From Bombilactobacillus mellifer (GTDB lineage Bacteria; Bacillota; Bacilli; Lactobacillales; Lactobacillaceae), in contig NZ_KQ034028.1 in the NCBI RefSeq assembly GCF_000970795.1, forward strand, positions 961,839 to 1,025,838: a stretch of DNA of 64,000 nucleotides. Direction: 5' to 3'. A program made the translations under genes and the position numbers. Shown one piece after another: positions 1 to 8,870 of the stretch. The notes below the pieces were generated by a model. That model was not told the origin of the DNA. It was given only the letters and a program-made list of their open reading frames with translations, and ran no database searches. Positions within the stretch are counted from its first letter, which is position 1. Every line of letters begins with the position of its first letter.

Positions 1-111
1 TTTAGTCAATCAGTAATTCTACCATATTTTAGTTTAAAATTCTTACCAATCTGTGCATTAAACGTCAAAAATATTATTTGACTGTTTTTGGATCTTTTTG
101 AGTATTTTTAA

Positions 112-139
112 TTGATTTTGAAAGAAAATGTCGTATTAT
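112..139 (+). promoter_or_regulatory. Possible promoter of the fructose operon
   Basis: TTGATT (112-117), 16-base spacer, TATTAT (134-139). A start near 145 would leave a very short leader before the GGGGTGAT ribosome site and the GTG start at 160. TTGACT at 78-83 is an alternative -35 but has only a weak -10. No clear cre or FruR operator was recognised in bases 1-159, which otherwise hold no gene. Confidence 0.35.
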
Positions 140-159
140 ATTCATGGGGTGATATGTAA

Positions 160-918
160 GTGATTACAGCAAAGCGTCAACAGCTTATTTTAGGACAACT
201 GCAGCAAAAAGAAATTATCACGGTCGAGGAATTATGTCAGTTGACTCATTCATCAGAATCAACGATTCGTAGAGACCTGATTAATTTAGAAAAGCAACAA
301 TTATTAACTCGTGTTCACGGCGGCGCCAAATTGATTGCCAATAATTTGCGAACTGAACCTCAAATCGGTCAACGCCAACAAGTTAATTTAGCGCAAAAAC
401 GCACCATTGCCACTTATGCAGCTAACTTAGTCCAAGATGACGAAGTAATTTACCTGGATTCCGGCACTACCACGAGTGCCATGATTCCGTTACTAGTTCA
501 TCGGCAAAACTTATTAGTTGTGACAAATGGCGTGAATACAGCCTCACTGTTAGCTGATTATCAGATCCCTACTATTGTATTAGGAGGCCAATTACGCAGT
601 TCGACCAAGGCCGCGGTTGGATTGAGTCTCACCAGATATTTGACCAATTGTCATTTCGACCGTGCCTTTATGGGTACCAATGGTTTTGATTTACAGTATG
701 GTTATACCACCCCCAACGCGGAAGAATCAGCCGTCAAGCAACTGGCTGTGCAACAAGCTACAGTGGCCTATGTTTTGAGTGATGCCACTAAATATCAGCA
801 AGTTCGTTTTAGTAAATTTGCAGATTTAAAAGCTGCGACACTAATTACTGATTGTTTGCCGCCTGCTGCTTATCAACTATTATCACAACAAACCAAAATA
901 TTGGAGGCTAAAAAATGA
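160..918 (+). CDS. fruR: DeoR-family transcriptional regulator of the fructose operon (FruR)
   Basis: DeoR-family repressor, 252 residues, the usual length. The N-terminal winged HTH spans about residues 5-58, with TVEELCQLTHSSESTIRRDL as the recognition helix region. The C-terminal sugar-phosphate sensor domain carries the DSGTT motif at 100-104, typical of the DeoR effector fold that binds phosphorylated sugars. It starts with GTG behind GGGGTGAT. It overlaps fruK by ATGA and heads the fruR-fruK-fruA operon, so it probably represses the operon until fructose-1-phosphate accumulates. Family is certain; the effector is inferred from context. Confidence 0.92.
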   Translation: MITAKRQQLILGQLQQKEIITVEELCQLTHSSESTIRRDLINLEKQQLLTRVHGGAKLIANNLRTEPQIGQRQQVNLAQKRTIATYAANLVQDDEVIYLDSGTTTSAMIPLLVHRQNLLVVTNGVNTASLLADYQIPTIVLGGQLRSSTKAAVGLSLTRYLTNCHFDRAFMGTNGFDLQYGYTTPNAEESAVKQLAVQQATVAYVLSDATKYQQVRFSKFADLKAATLITDCLPPAAYQLLSQQTKILEAKK

Positions 919-1832
919 TTTATACCATTACGGCTAATCCTTCAATTGATTACGTTTTACAGTTGTCTCAATTGAAATCCGGCAGTATTAATCGCGCTAT
1001 TGATGATGTCAAGCTGCCCGGCGGCAAAGGGATTAATGTTTCTCGCATTTTACAACAATTAGGTTTGGATTCTACTGCTTTAGGTTTTATTGGGGGCGCC
1101 ACCGGTACTTTTTTTACTACCTTATTAAGTGCCCACCAACTCCAAACGGATTTTGTTCGGGTTAAAGATGATACTCGAATTAATATTAAGTTAAAAACCG
1201 CCACTGAGGAAACGGAAATCAATGGTCAAGGACCTGCGATTACAACTGCTGAAAAGCAAACTTTTCTGGAAAAATTAACTCCGTTCACTCAAGGCGATGT
1301 AGTGATCATGTCCGGGAGTTTGCCGCGTAATTTGGATAACAATTTTTATTTAGAAATTGCTCAACAAATTACGCAACAAGGCGCCGAATTTGTAATTGAT
1401 ACAACCGGACAGGCACTATTAGATACCTTACAGTTAGGGCCTTTGGTGGTTAAGCCGAATCATCATGAATTAGCCGAGCTCTTTGCTACCACTTTTAATA
1501 ATTTAGACGATATAATTCAAGCAGCAAAGCGGTTGTTACAATTAGGTGCCAAACATGTTTTGGTGTCGATGGCCGGCGATGGCGCTTTATTAGTTACTGA
1601 AAAGCACGCTTATCAATGTAATGCTCCGCACGGTCAAGTAAAAAATTCTGTCGGTGCTGGTGACTCGATGATTGCTGGCTTTGTGGGTACCTACATGCAA
1701 ACGCATGATCTCCAGGAAAGCTTTCATTATGGGGCAGCTTGTGGTTCTGCAACCGCTTTTTGTGAAGACCTCGCCACTTTGTCTGATATCAATGAGGTAT
1801 ACCAAAAGATTACAGTCACGCAATTACAGTAA
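915..1832 (+). CDS. fruK: 1-phosphofructokinase
   Basis: PfkB-family sugar kinase of 305 residues. It would phosphorylate fructose-1-phosphate made by FruA to fructose-1,6-bisphosphate for glycolysis. PfkB signature 1 is visible as GGKGIN at residues 36-41 and signature 2 as GAGD at 247-250, with D250 the expected catalytic base. The start codon overlaps the fruR stop (ATGA) behind TTGGAGG, so the two are translationally coupled. fruA follows after 15 bases. Tagatose-6-phosphate kinase (LacC) is the near relative; the fruA neighbour favours FruK. Confidence 0.95.
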   Translation: MIYTITANPSIDYVLQLSQLKSGSINRAIDDVKLPGGKGINVSRILQQLGLDSTALGFIGGATGTFFTTLLSAHQLQTDFVRVKDDTRINIKLKTATEETEINGQGPAITTAEKQTFLEKLTPFTQGDVVIMSGSLPRNLDNNFYLEIAQQITQQGAEFVIDTTGQALLDTLQLGPLVVKPNHHELAELFATTFNNLDDIIQAAKRLLQLGAKHVLVSMAGDGALLVTEKHAYQCNAPHGQVKNSVGAGDSMIAGFVGTYMQTHDLQESFHYGAACGSATAFCEDLATLSDINEVYQKITVTQLQ

Positions 1833-1847
1833 AGGAGTTTAATTATC

Positions 1848-3794
1848 ATGGATCTCAAAGAACTATTACGTCAAGATGTCATGATCATGGATTTAAAGGC
1901 AACCACCAAAGAAGCCGTAATTGATGAAATGATTGCCAACTACGCTAAACATGGTGTGATTGATGACGTTGAGTTATTTAAGCAAGATGTTTTAAAACGC
2001 GAAGCCGAAACTAGTACGGGCATTGGCGATGGCATTGCCATGCCGCATGCCCGCGATAAAGCCGTTAAAAAAGCTACCGTGATGTTTGCTAAAAGCAAAG
2101 CCGGCGTAGATTACGATGCTTTGGATGGTCAACCTGTTTACTTGTTCTTTATGATTGCGGCTCCAGAAGGCGCCGATACCTTGCATCTGCAGGCTTTAGC
2201 CGCATTGTCAGCCTTATTAATTGATCCCAAATTAGTAGCTGATCTGAAAAAAGCGCAAACCCCAACGGAAGTCCAAGCGTTATTTGACGCAGCCGAAGCC
2301 AAAAAAGAGGCCAAAGATCAAGCTGAGGCGCAAAAAAAGGCGCAAGCCCCGGCAGAAAATGCAACGGATTCCGACAAGAAATTTGTAGTAGCCGTTTGTG
2401 CCTGTCCTAACGGAATCGCCCATACCTATATGGCCGAAGCAGCCTTAAAAGAGCAAGCTGAAAAAATGGGGGTTGATATCCGCGTTGAAACCAACGGTTC
2501 TGAAGGAGTTAAAAATAAATTAACTGCCGCGGAAATCAAACGCGCTGACGGGGTCATTTTAACGGCCGACAAAAAAGTCGATATGCCCCGTTTCGACGGC
2601 AAACCACTATTAAATCGGCCGGTCATCGACGGTATTAATAAAGCCCAAGAATTGATTGAAAAAGTGGAATCCGGCAAAGCCCCGATTTACCATGCGGATC
2701 CTACTGAAAGCGGAGCTACTAATACTTCCGATGATGGTGAAGGCAAGTCCTTATGGAATCGTGTCTACGATGATTTAATGAATGGTGTTTCACATATGCT
2801 GCCGTTTGTTGTTGGCGGCGGAATTTTAATGGCCCTTTCCTTTCTGTTAGAGAATATGGTCGGTGCTAAATCTACAACTTTCTTATTCTTCAATGGTATT
2901 GGTAATTATGCATTTAGTTTCTTAATTCCGGTTTTAGCGGCTTATATTGCCGTTTCCATGGCTGACTTGCCCGCTTTGATGCCTGGATTTGTGGCTGGTT
3001 ACATGGCCTCGCAAGCTTCAGCTAGTTTTCTACACTCAGAAAGTCCTGCAGGTTTCATTGGTGGTCTGCTGGGTGGTTTCATTGCTGGATGGGTTATTAT
3101 CCTTCTCAAGAAGGCTTTCGCCAAAATTCCTCAATCGCTGAATGGAATGAAACCAATGCTCCTCTATCCGGTATTCGGTCTCTTGCTTGTGGGAGCAATT
3201 ATGTTCTTTATCATTGACCCAATCTTTGCCGTGGTTAATCAATTTATTACCCACTTCTTAACCACTATGGGTACCGGCAATGCCGTATTACTGGGGGCTT
3301 TACTGGCCGGCATGATGGCTTTAGATATGGGAGGTCCCTTCAATAAAGCCGCTTATGCTTTTGCTATTGGTACTTTTACTGCTACCAAAGATGGCGCTTT
3401 GATGGCCGCTGTTATGGCTGGTGGTATGATTCCGCCGCTTGCAATTGCTTTTGCCTGCACTGTTTGGAGTAAAAAATTTACACAAGCTGAACACCAAGCC
3501 GCAATGAGCAATTACATTTTGGGAGCAGCATTTATTACTGAAGGTGCTATTCCTTTTGCTGCTGCTGATCCACTCCATGTTATAGTCTCAAGCGTCATTG
3601 GCGCTGCAATTGGTGGCGGTTTAACTCAGTTCTGGCATGTCAATGTGCCTGCACCTCACGGTGGCATTTTCGTCGCTCCTCTTTCTAATCAACCTTGGCT
3701 GTTCTTACTATCGGTCATTTTAGGAGCTTTAGTAGCTGGCATTATTTACGGTCTATGGAAACCGGCTTCTCAAGAAGTACAACCCGCAAATTAA
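1848..3794 (+). CDS. fruA: PTS fructose transporter, fused EIIABC
   Basis: Fructose-specific phosphotransferase permease, 648 residues, importing fructose as fructose-1-phosphate. Domain order is EIIA (about 1-145, phospho-His 67 in GIAMPHARD), a charged Ala/Lys/Gln-rich linker (about 146-177), EIIB (about 178-280, phospho-Cys 186 in ACPNGIAHTYMA) and a membrane EIIC domain (about 300-640). It is the last gene of the fru operon, preceded by AAAGGAG and followed by a strong terminator. Length and order match LAB FruA. Mannose- or mannitol-family PTS are excluded by the EIIB signature. Confidence 0.96.
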   Translation: MDLKELLRQDVMIMDLKATTKEAVIDEMIANYAKHGVIDDVELFKQDVLKREAETSTGIGDGIAMPHARDKAVKKATVMFAKSKAGVDYDALDGQPVYLFFMIAAPEGADTLHLQALAALSALLIDPKLVADLKKAQTPTEVQALFDAAEAKKEAKDQAEAQKKAQAPAENATDSDKKFVVAVCACPNGIAHTYMAEAALKEQAEKMGVDIRVETNGSEGVKNKLTAAEIKRADGVILTADKKVDMPRFDGKPLLNRPVIDGINKAQELIEKVESGKAPIYHADPTESGATNTSDDGEGKSLWNRVYDDLMNGVSHMLPFVVGGGILMALSFLLENMVGAKSTTFLFFNGIGNYAFSFLIPVLAAYIAVSMADLPALMPGFVAGYMASQASASFLHSESPAGFIGGLLGGFIAGWVIILLKKAFAKIPQSLNGMKPMLLYPVFGLLLVGAIMFFIIDPIFAVVNQFITHFLTTMGTGNAVLLGALLAGMMALDMGGPFNKAAYAFAIGTFTATKDGALMAAVMAGGMIPPLAIAFACTVWSKKFTQAEHQAAMSNYILGAAFITEGAIPFAAADPLHVIVSSVIGAAIGGGLTQFWHVNVPAPHGGIFVAPLSNQPWLFLLSVILGALVAGIIYGLWKPASQEVQPAN

Positions 3795-3808
3795 AAATGA
3801 ATTAGAGC

Positions 3809-3850
3809 AAAAAAAGATAGTTAAATTTTAGATTTAGCTATCTTTTTTTT
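3809..3850 (+). terminator. Terminator of the fruRKA operon
   Basis: Arms AAAAAAGATAGTTAAA and TTTAGCTATCTTTTTT pair along their whole length except one G-T step and run into a T tract, 15 bases after the fruA stop. The stretch from here to 4036 shows no gene. Confidence 0.85.
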
Positions 3851-4036
3851 AATATAAAACATGGCAAAACATAATCTTTAGATAAGTAATAACTTAAATT
3901 ATTTGCTAATCAGAAAGTAACTTACGGGCTAGTACTTTTTTGTCTATTAACACATTAGTATTTCTACATACAAATTTAAGAATAATAAAACCTAGGTTTT
4001 GCGGTATATTAAAATTAAATTATGGAGGTGATTCCT

Positions 4037-4654
4037 TTGATTCGAGAAGTTCGCGTTAGCGATTATCGTAGTGCGGTGCGGGCCATTAAGCGTGGTGCAG
4101 CACGTATAGAATTGAATGCGGCCTTATCAGTGGGTGGCTTAACGCCCAGTTGGGCCAACATTCGCCAAACGATCGCGTTCGCCCATGCACAAAGTGTCCC
4201 CGTAATCGTTACGGTGCGTCCGCGCAGCGGTAGTTTCATCTATTCGGCCGCAGAAGTTCAAATTATCCAGCAAGATACACACATGATTGCCCAGCTCGGG
4301 GCTGATGGAATTTCATTAGGGTTATTAACTTCACATCATCAAATTAATACGACGCAACTCCAACAGATTTTAACGGATTTGCCACCTATCAATTTAATTT
4401 TTAATCGCGCTTTCGACCAAATTAATAATCAACCCTTAGCTATACAGTGGTTAATTGCTAATAACTTTCAACGCATTGTCACTCATGGCGGATCTTTAAA
4501 TAAACCTTTAAACATCAAGCACTTGCAGGAAGTTATACAATGGTCCCACCGCCAAATTGAAATTTTGCCTAGCGGAGGCATTTCTCCTGGAAAAGTGGCT
4601 GATATTTTAAAAGTTTTAAATTTAACTCAAATTCAAGTTTCAAATATTGTTTAA
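4037..4654 (+). CDS. cutC: CutC-family (copper homeostasis) protein
   Basis: TIM-barrel protein of the CutC family, 205 residues from the TTG at 4037. That start is preferred because GGAGGTG (4024-4030) sits 6 bases before it, while the upstream ATG at 4022 overlaps this ribosome site. Family hallmarks are RGAARIELNAALSVGGLTPS, IVTVRPRSG, GADGISLGLL, FNRAFDQ and the C-terminal HGG and PSGGIS segments. Bacterial CutC proteins are annotated for copper tolerance, but a direct biochemical role is not firmly settled. It stands alone, with no copper genes nearby. Confidence 0.85.
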   Translation: MIREVRVSDYRSAVRAIKRGAARIELNAALSVGGLTPSWANIRQTIAFAHAQSVPVIVTVRPRSGSFIYSAAEVQIIQQDTHMIAQLGADGISLGLLTSHHQINTTQLQQILTDLPPINLIFNRAFDQINNQPLAIQWLIANNFQRIVTHGGSLNKPLNIKHLQEVIQWSHRQIEILPSGGISPGKVADILKVLNLTQIQVSNIV

Positions 4655-4760
4655 TTTTGATAATTAAGCCAATATTGGTCAAAAGTGGTACATTGAAGAT
4701 AGTTAGGGACATTGAAAGCACTAACACAATTTTAAATTAAATTAAGGAGGTCTATGTATT

Positions 4761-5918
4761 TTGGTAGAACCAATTGAAACACAAGTCGCACCCGTACAGG
4801 AGGGAAATATTCATGACTACGATACTATTTTAGATTACTTTAACAATCAACCAGTGCAACAAGACCTAAAATCCAGCTACCATACGATCACTTTTGTCAC
4901 TACGGGCATTATTGCCTATGATGGCGGACAAACCACCATGCTTCACTTAGGAACTTTATTGACGCAAGCTGGTTACGAAGTCTATTACCAGAGCTATGTT
5001 CCCCAAAGTAAAACGGAAATGGAAAATAATGCGGAATTCAATTATCCGGGTTATCAAGGAATTTGCGTAGAAATGAAGGATTTAAAACGGCATCAATCGG
5101 ATATCTGGATTGCTACGCTATGGGAGTCAGCCTATATCATTAAGAATTTACCAGGATATAAATTATATTTTGTCCAAGATTATGAACCATATTTTTATCC
5201 CTTTGGTGACCGCTATCAACTGGCGAAACGCACTTATGAATTGGGTTTGCATATGGTTTCCTTAGGTCCATGGTGTAAACAAATGATTGAACAAAACTGT
5301 CAAGTGCAGAGCCCCATAGCTGCAATTAATTTTCCGGTTGCTTTAGAAAAATATCCCTTAAGCAAACGTGATTTTGCGGCTTATCCTCAAAAAAAGGTTT
5401 TTCAATTAGCAGTCTATACGAAATTCACCAGTCCCCGCCGGGCGCCGATTAATATCGAGATTGTACTCCGCAATTGTGAAAAGATTTTACAAGAAAAAGG
5501 TTACCAATTAGAAATTAATTATTTTGGTACTAAAAAAGAAGAAACCTTTATTAATGGCCACAATTTGGGGAAATTAACGCAACCGCAATTAGTTAATTTA
5601 TATCATCAAAGCGATATAGGGATTGCCCCTTCTATGACTAATTTTTCTTTGGTCCCCTTTGAAATGATGAGCACAGGCCTCCCCTTTATTGATTTTTATG
5701 AAGGTACGGGGCGCTATTTTATTCCCCAAAATTGCTGTTTTTATACTCATTTTGACGAAACAGAATTAGCACAACTATTATTAAAACTTTTTCAAAATCC
5801 GGATCAACTGCAAAAGACGACAGCTAATGCCAGCGCTCATTTACATTCAATTACTTGGAAGAAAACACTTAGTGATATTCTGCAGATTTTGCAGCATTTA
5901 CCTACTACAAAACATTGA
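4761..5918 (+). CDS. WsaF-like glycosyltransferase (probable rhamnosyltransferase type)
   Basis: Predicted cytoplasmic GT-B-fold glycosyltransferase, 385 residues. The N-terminal half has GGQTTMLHLGTLL, where a GT4-type acceptor domain begins, and FVQDYEPYFYPFGDRY, close to the motif typical of WsaF rhamnosyltransferases. The C-terminal half has APSMTNFSLVPFEMMSTGLP, the expected nucleotide-sugar region with its conserved Glu. The start is TTG behind AAGGAGG (4744-4750); an ATG at 4754 is out of frame and closes after seven codons. Such enzymes normally sit in cell-wall polysaccharide clusters, but this gene is alone. Donor and acceptor are unknown. Confidence 0.75.
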   Translation: MVEPIETQVAPVQEGNIHDYDTILDYFNNQPVQQDLKSSYHTITFVTTGIIAYDGGQTTMLHLGTLLTQAGYEVYYQSYVPQSKTEMENNAEFNYPGYQGICVEMKDLKRHQSDIWIATLWESAYIIKNLPGYKLYFVQDYEPYFYPFGDRYQLAKRTYELGLHMVSLGPWCKQMIEQNCQVQSPIAAINFPVALEKYPLSKRDFAAYPQKKVFQLAVYTKFTSPRRAPINIEIVLRNCEKILQEKGYQLEINYFGTKKEETFINGHNLGKLTQPQLVNLYHQSDIGIAPSMTNFSLVPFEMMSTGLPFIDFYEGTGRYFIPQNCCFYTHFDETELAQLLLKLFQNPDQLQKTTANASAHLHSITWKKTLSDILQILQHLPTTKH

Positions 5919-5980
5919 TCATGATATTTTGAAAAATAATTAAAATTAACCAAAATAAATGTCTAGTTTGTCACTGAGTT

Positions 5981-5989
5981 TGTTATACT
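5981..5989 (+). promoter_or_regulatory. Extended -10 promoter of the aldolase gene
   Basis: TGTTATACT forms an extended -10 element (TG-N-TATACT). No good -35 is present, which extended -10 promoters tolerate. Transcription would start near 5996. Confidence 0.5.
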
Positions 5990-5993
5990 AGCC

Positions 5994-6008
5994 ATGGAAA
6001 CGGTTTAT
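5994..6008 (+). promoter_or_regulatory. Probable cre (CcpA) site
   Basis: ATGGAAACGGTTTAT matches the cre consensus WTGNAANCGNWNNCW at every defined position except one (A for C near the end). It overlaps the predicted transcription start of the downstream gene, a position that normally gives repression by CcpA. Confidence 0.5.
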
Positions 6009-6033
6009 CAAACAAATATTTGGAGGCAGAACT

Positions 6034-6708
6034 ATGGAATTTTTTTTGGATACCATTAATTTGGACAAAATTGCTCAATTTCAAGAGATTATCCCGGTAG
6101 CGGGAGTTACTTTAACGCCCTCGATTATTAAACGAGAAGGAAAAGTAGATTTTTTTGAACATGCGAAAAAAATTCGCCAATTAATTGGTACTAAACGGAC
6201 GCTACACATTCAGTTAGTAGCTGCTGATTGTGAGCAATTGATAAAAGATGCTCAAGCGGTTTGGCAAAACGTGGATTCAGAAGTTTTTGTTAAAATTCCT
6301 TTGAGTTTGGATGGTCTGAAAGCAATCCAGTATTTAAAAAAACAGGGACCGTGTCATATTACAGCTACAGCCACCTATTCTCGCATTCAAGGTATGTTAG
6401 CAATGGCCGAACATGCTAATTATTTAGCAGTTTATACTAGCCGTGTAGAAAATATTGACGGAGATTTTCCTGGGCTCATTAAATCCTTAAAAACTTACGC
6501 TGCCAATAATCATTATGGTACCAAAATTATGGCCTCCAGTATTAAAAGTGTTCGACAAATTACAGCTGCTGCCGAAGCAGGTGCAGATGCTGTCACGTTT
6601 GCACCAGACGTTTTAACCAAAGCTTTTGAAAATGGCGCCTTAACTAAAGCTTTAACCGATTTTACGGATGACTGGGAAGCTTTATATAATAAACGTCACA
6701 TTTACTAA
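6034..6708 (+). CDS. Transaldolase-family protein (fructose-6-phosphate aldolase-like)
   Basis: Small class I aldolase of the transaldolase/FSA group, 224 residues, TIM barrel. D6 (FLDTINLD) and K87 (VKIPLS) align with the family Asp and Schiff-base Lys, and R137 (YTSRVENIDGD) with the phosphate-binding Arg region. Relatives either act in the pentose phosphate pathway or cleave fructose-6-phosphate. THR in place of Asn in the CHITATATYS segment differs from canonical FSA, so substrate use is uncertain. The start has GGAGG seven bases upstream. A probable cre site suggests catabolite repression. Confidence 0.8.
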   Translation: MEFFLDTINLDKIAQFQEIIPVAGVTLTPSIIKREGKVDFFEHAKKIRQLIGTKRTLHIQLVAADCEQLIKDAQAVWQNVDSEVFVKIPLSLDGLKAIQYLKKQGPCHITATATYSRIQGMLAMAEHANYLAVYTSRVENIDGDFPGLIKSLKTYAANNHYGTKIMASSIKSVRQITAAAEAGADAVTFAPDVLTKAFENGALTKALTDFTDDWEALYNKRHIY

Positions 6709-6730
6709 ATCTAATAACCGGCCATTTAAT

Positions 6731-6766
6731 AAAAAAGACTACATCTAATCGACGTAGTCTTTTTTA
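6731..6766. terminator. Bidirectional terminator between the aldolase gene and uvrC
   Basis: Perfect inverted repeat AAAAAAGACTAC / GTAGTCTTTTTT with a ten-base loop. A T tract on both strands serves two convergent genes. Confidence 0.9.
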
Positions 6767-6772
6767 ATTACT

Positions 6773-8584
6773 CTAGGAACCAATTTTGCGGATCGGAGTC
6801 GTTGACAGTGACAGCTTAATAGTTTGCGCAACTGTTTCTGAAATACCTAATTTCATTAAGTCCGCTACCGGAGCTTCTTTGATGCGTTTGACGGACGAAT
6901 AATGACGTAAAAGTTTCGTTCGTGTCTTCGGACCTACACCTTTAATACTTTCCAATTGCGAAGATAAAGCATTTTTATTATGAGTTTTGCGATGATAGGT
7001 GATGACAAAACGATGCACTTCGTCTTGAATGCGTTGCAACAAATAAAATCCTTGGCTTTGACGCTCCATGGGTACTATCTGACCCTTCTCACCAACAATT
7101 AAGTGTGAGGTACTATGATGATCATCCTTAACCATACCTGCGACCGGAATCTGAATACCCAATTCGTCATGCAAAACTTCTAAAACGACCCGTAGCTCAA
7201 TCAATCCCCCATCCATTAAAATCAAGTCAGGCAGTGATTTTTGTTCCTTCAAAAGTCGGGAATAACGGCGATAAATAACCTCGCGTGTATTGGCTGCTTC
7301 GTCGGCACCACTATGATCTTCGAGTTCATTTTTGATTTTATATTTGCGATAATTGGATTTTTCCGGACGACCATCGACAAAACTCACCATAGCAGACACC
7401 GCATCACTACCTTGAATATGCGAATGGTCAAACGCTTCAATCACATGTCCGTAAGGTAATCCTAACGCCGCGAAAATTTGTTGTTGCGCTCCCACAGTTT
7501 GTCGGTTATCTAATTCCATTAAGCGAAACTTTTCTTGCAAAGTTAGTTTAGCATTTTCCCCAGCCATTGCCATTAAATCCCGTTTTTGACCGCGTTGGGG
7601 TGTACGCAAAGGCACTTGTAAAATTTCAGAAAGTGGTTCTTTATCCAGTGTAGCAGGAACGAGAATTTCACGTGGTAAAACATTATTCTTACGATTATAA
7701 AACTGTAAAATAAAACTGGCTAATTCTTCTTCTGGCGTATTGAGACAGGAAAAAATTCGCTTTTCCCGTTTCATTAAGCGCGCTTGCCGAATAAAAAACA
7801 CTTGAATTGAAATATATCCTTTTTCCACATAGAAATTAAACAAGTCGCGCGGTGTATGATCATTTGAAATAATTTTTTGTTTTTCGACAGTTTGTTCGAT
7901 GTAATTAATTTGATCACGCAACTCTGCTGCCCGTTCAAATTTAAGATTTTTAGCTGCGGTTTGCATCTTAGCCAGTAAGCTCTTTTTAACGGTGCTAACA
8001 TTGCCATTTAAAAAGCGTTTAATTTTTTGAATTTGGATTGTATATTTTTCCTTCGGTACTTCTTTAAAACAGGCTCCCAAACATTGTCCCATATGATAAT
8101 ACAAACAAGGCCTGCCCTGGTGCCCATGACAACGTCTCAAAGGATAAACTTTTTGAAGAAAATGCAAAGTCTCCTCAGCAGCATAAACATTAGGATAAGG
8201 TCCAAAATAATAACCGCCATCTTTTTTGACTTGACCGGTAATTAACATTTGGGGATCGCGTTCATTTGTAATTTTTATATAAGGATAACCCGTACCCTTC
8301 TTCAGTTTAATATTATAATAGGGTTGATATTTTTGAATTAGCGTGATTTCTAATAAGAAGGCTTCTTTATCAGTAGAAGTAATTATAGTTTCAAAATCTT
8401 GAATTTCACTAACTAATTTGGCTGTCTTACCTTCATGTGAGCTTTTAAAATAAGAACGCACACGATTTTTTAAATTTTTGGCTTTTCCCACATAAATAAT
8501 TTTAGCATTAAGATTTTTCATTAAATAACAACCGGGACGATCCGGTAGTAAAGCTAATTTATGTTCCAGATATTCGCTAGCCAT
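6773..8584 (-). CDS. uvrC: Excinuclease ABC subunit C
   Basis: Nucleotide excision repair nuclease that makes both incisions around UvrAB-bound lesions; 603 residues, standard length. The N-terminal GIY-YIG nuclease spans about 14-92 (GCY and YVG replace GIY and YIG). Four cysteines at 152, 160, 168 and 172 resemble the Fe-S cluster set of UvrC. The UVR motif lies near 208-230, the RNase H-like second nuclease near 380-540, and tandem HhH motifs near the end (ESIKGVGPKTRTKLL). It appears monocistronic. Confidence 0.97.
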   Translation of the reverse strand: MASEYLEHKLALLPDRPGCYLMKNLNAKIIYVGKAKNLKNRVRSYFKSSHEGKTAKLVSEIQDFETIITSTDKEAFLLEITLIQKYQPYYNIKLKKGTGYPYIKITNERDPQMLITGQVKKDGGYYFGPYPNVYAAEETLHFLQKVYPLRRCHGHQGRPCLYYHMGQCLGACFKEVPKEKYTIQIQKIKRFLNGNVSTVKKSLLAKMQTAAKNLKFERAAELRDQINYIEQTVEKQKIISNDHTPRDLFNFYVEKGYISIQVFFIRQARLMKREKRIFSCLNTPEEELASFILQFYNRKNNVLPREILVPATLDKEPLSEILQVPLRTPQRGQKRDLMAMAGENAKLTLQEKFRLMELDNRQTVGAQQQIFAALGLPYGHVIEAFDHSHIQGSDAVSAMVSFVDGRPEKSNYRKYKIKNELEDHSGADEAANTREVIYRRYSRLLKEQKSLPDLILMDGGLIELRVVLEVLHDELGIQIPVAGMVKDDHHSTSHLIVGEKGQIVPMERQSQGFYLLQRIQDEVHRFVITYHRKTHNKNALSSQLESIKGVGPKTRTKLLRHYSSVKRIKEAPVADLMKLGISETVAQTIKLSLSTTPIRKIGS

Positions 8585-8644
8585 CTTTTAACTCCTTTGA
8601 TTGCCAGAATATTTTACTATTTATTAACCAAAATACCAACCCTT

Positions 8645-8673
8645 TTGCAATTATTGGGGTAATTTTATATAAT
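8645..8673 (+). promoter_or_regulatory. Strong promoter of the small-protein gene
   Basis: TTGCAA (8645-8650), exactly 17 bases, TATAAT (8668-8673). This is one of the best consensus promoters in the window. The start would fall near 8680, directly before the AAGGAG ribosome site, giving a very short leader. Confidence 0.75.
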
Positions 8674-8696
8674 ATGAGCGTGAAGGAGTGATAGTG

Positions 8697-8858
8697 ATGG
8701 GATTAACTGTACGCCGAGAAAATGATTTTGGTAGTTTATTTGATAAATTTGCGTCTTTACCTGATGATGTTGAAAAAACTGTCAAACAAGTAGCTGCTGC
8801 CGATGATAAAAATAAAGCTCGTGATCAAAAGCAAAAAACCAACAAAAAAAGACCTTAA
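8697..8858 (+). CDS. Small conserved-type protein of unknown function (53 aa)
   Basis: Short ORF encoding a 53-residue hydrophilic protein that begins MGLTVRRENDFGSLFDKF and ends in a Lys/Gln-rich basic tail. AAGGAG lies eight bases before the ATG; a GTG one codon upstream is also in frame. A consensus promoter precedes it and a terminator overlaps its stop, so it is a complete transcription unit. No membrane segment or cysteine is seen. The start resembles the short SPJ_0845-type proteins of Lactobacillales, but this is from memory and uncertain. Function is unknown. Confidence 0.7.
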   Translation: MGLTVRRENDFGSLFDKFASLPDDVEKTVKQVAAADDKNKARDQKQKTNKKRP

Positions 8859-8870
8859 AGGTCTTTTTTT
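8842..8870. terminator. Terminator overlapping the small-protein stop codon
   Basis: AAAAAAAGACC-TTAAA-GGTCTTTTTTT. The left arm encodes the last residues (KKRP) and the TAA stop lies in the loop. It is symmetric, so it can also end the clpX-engB transcript, whose last gene stops at 8986. The 115 bases between carry no supported gene. Confidence 0.85.

Noticed and set aside
4022-4036. ATG at 4022 as start of the CutC-like protein
   Set aside because: It overlaps the GGAGGTG ribosome site that serves the TTG at 4037, and the extra five residues are not part of the family.
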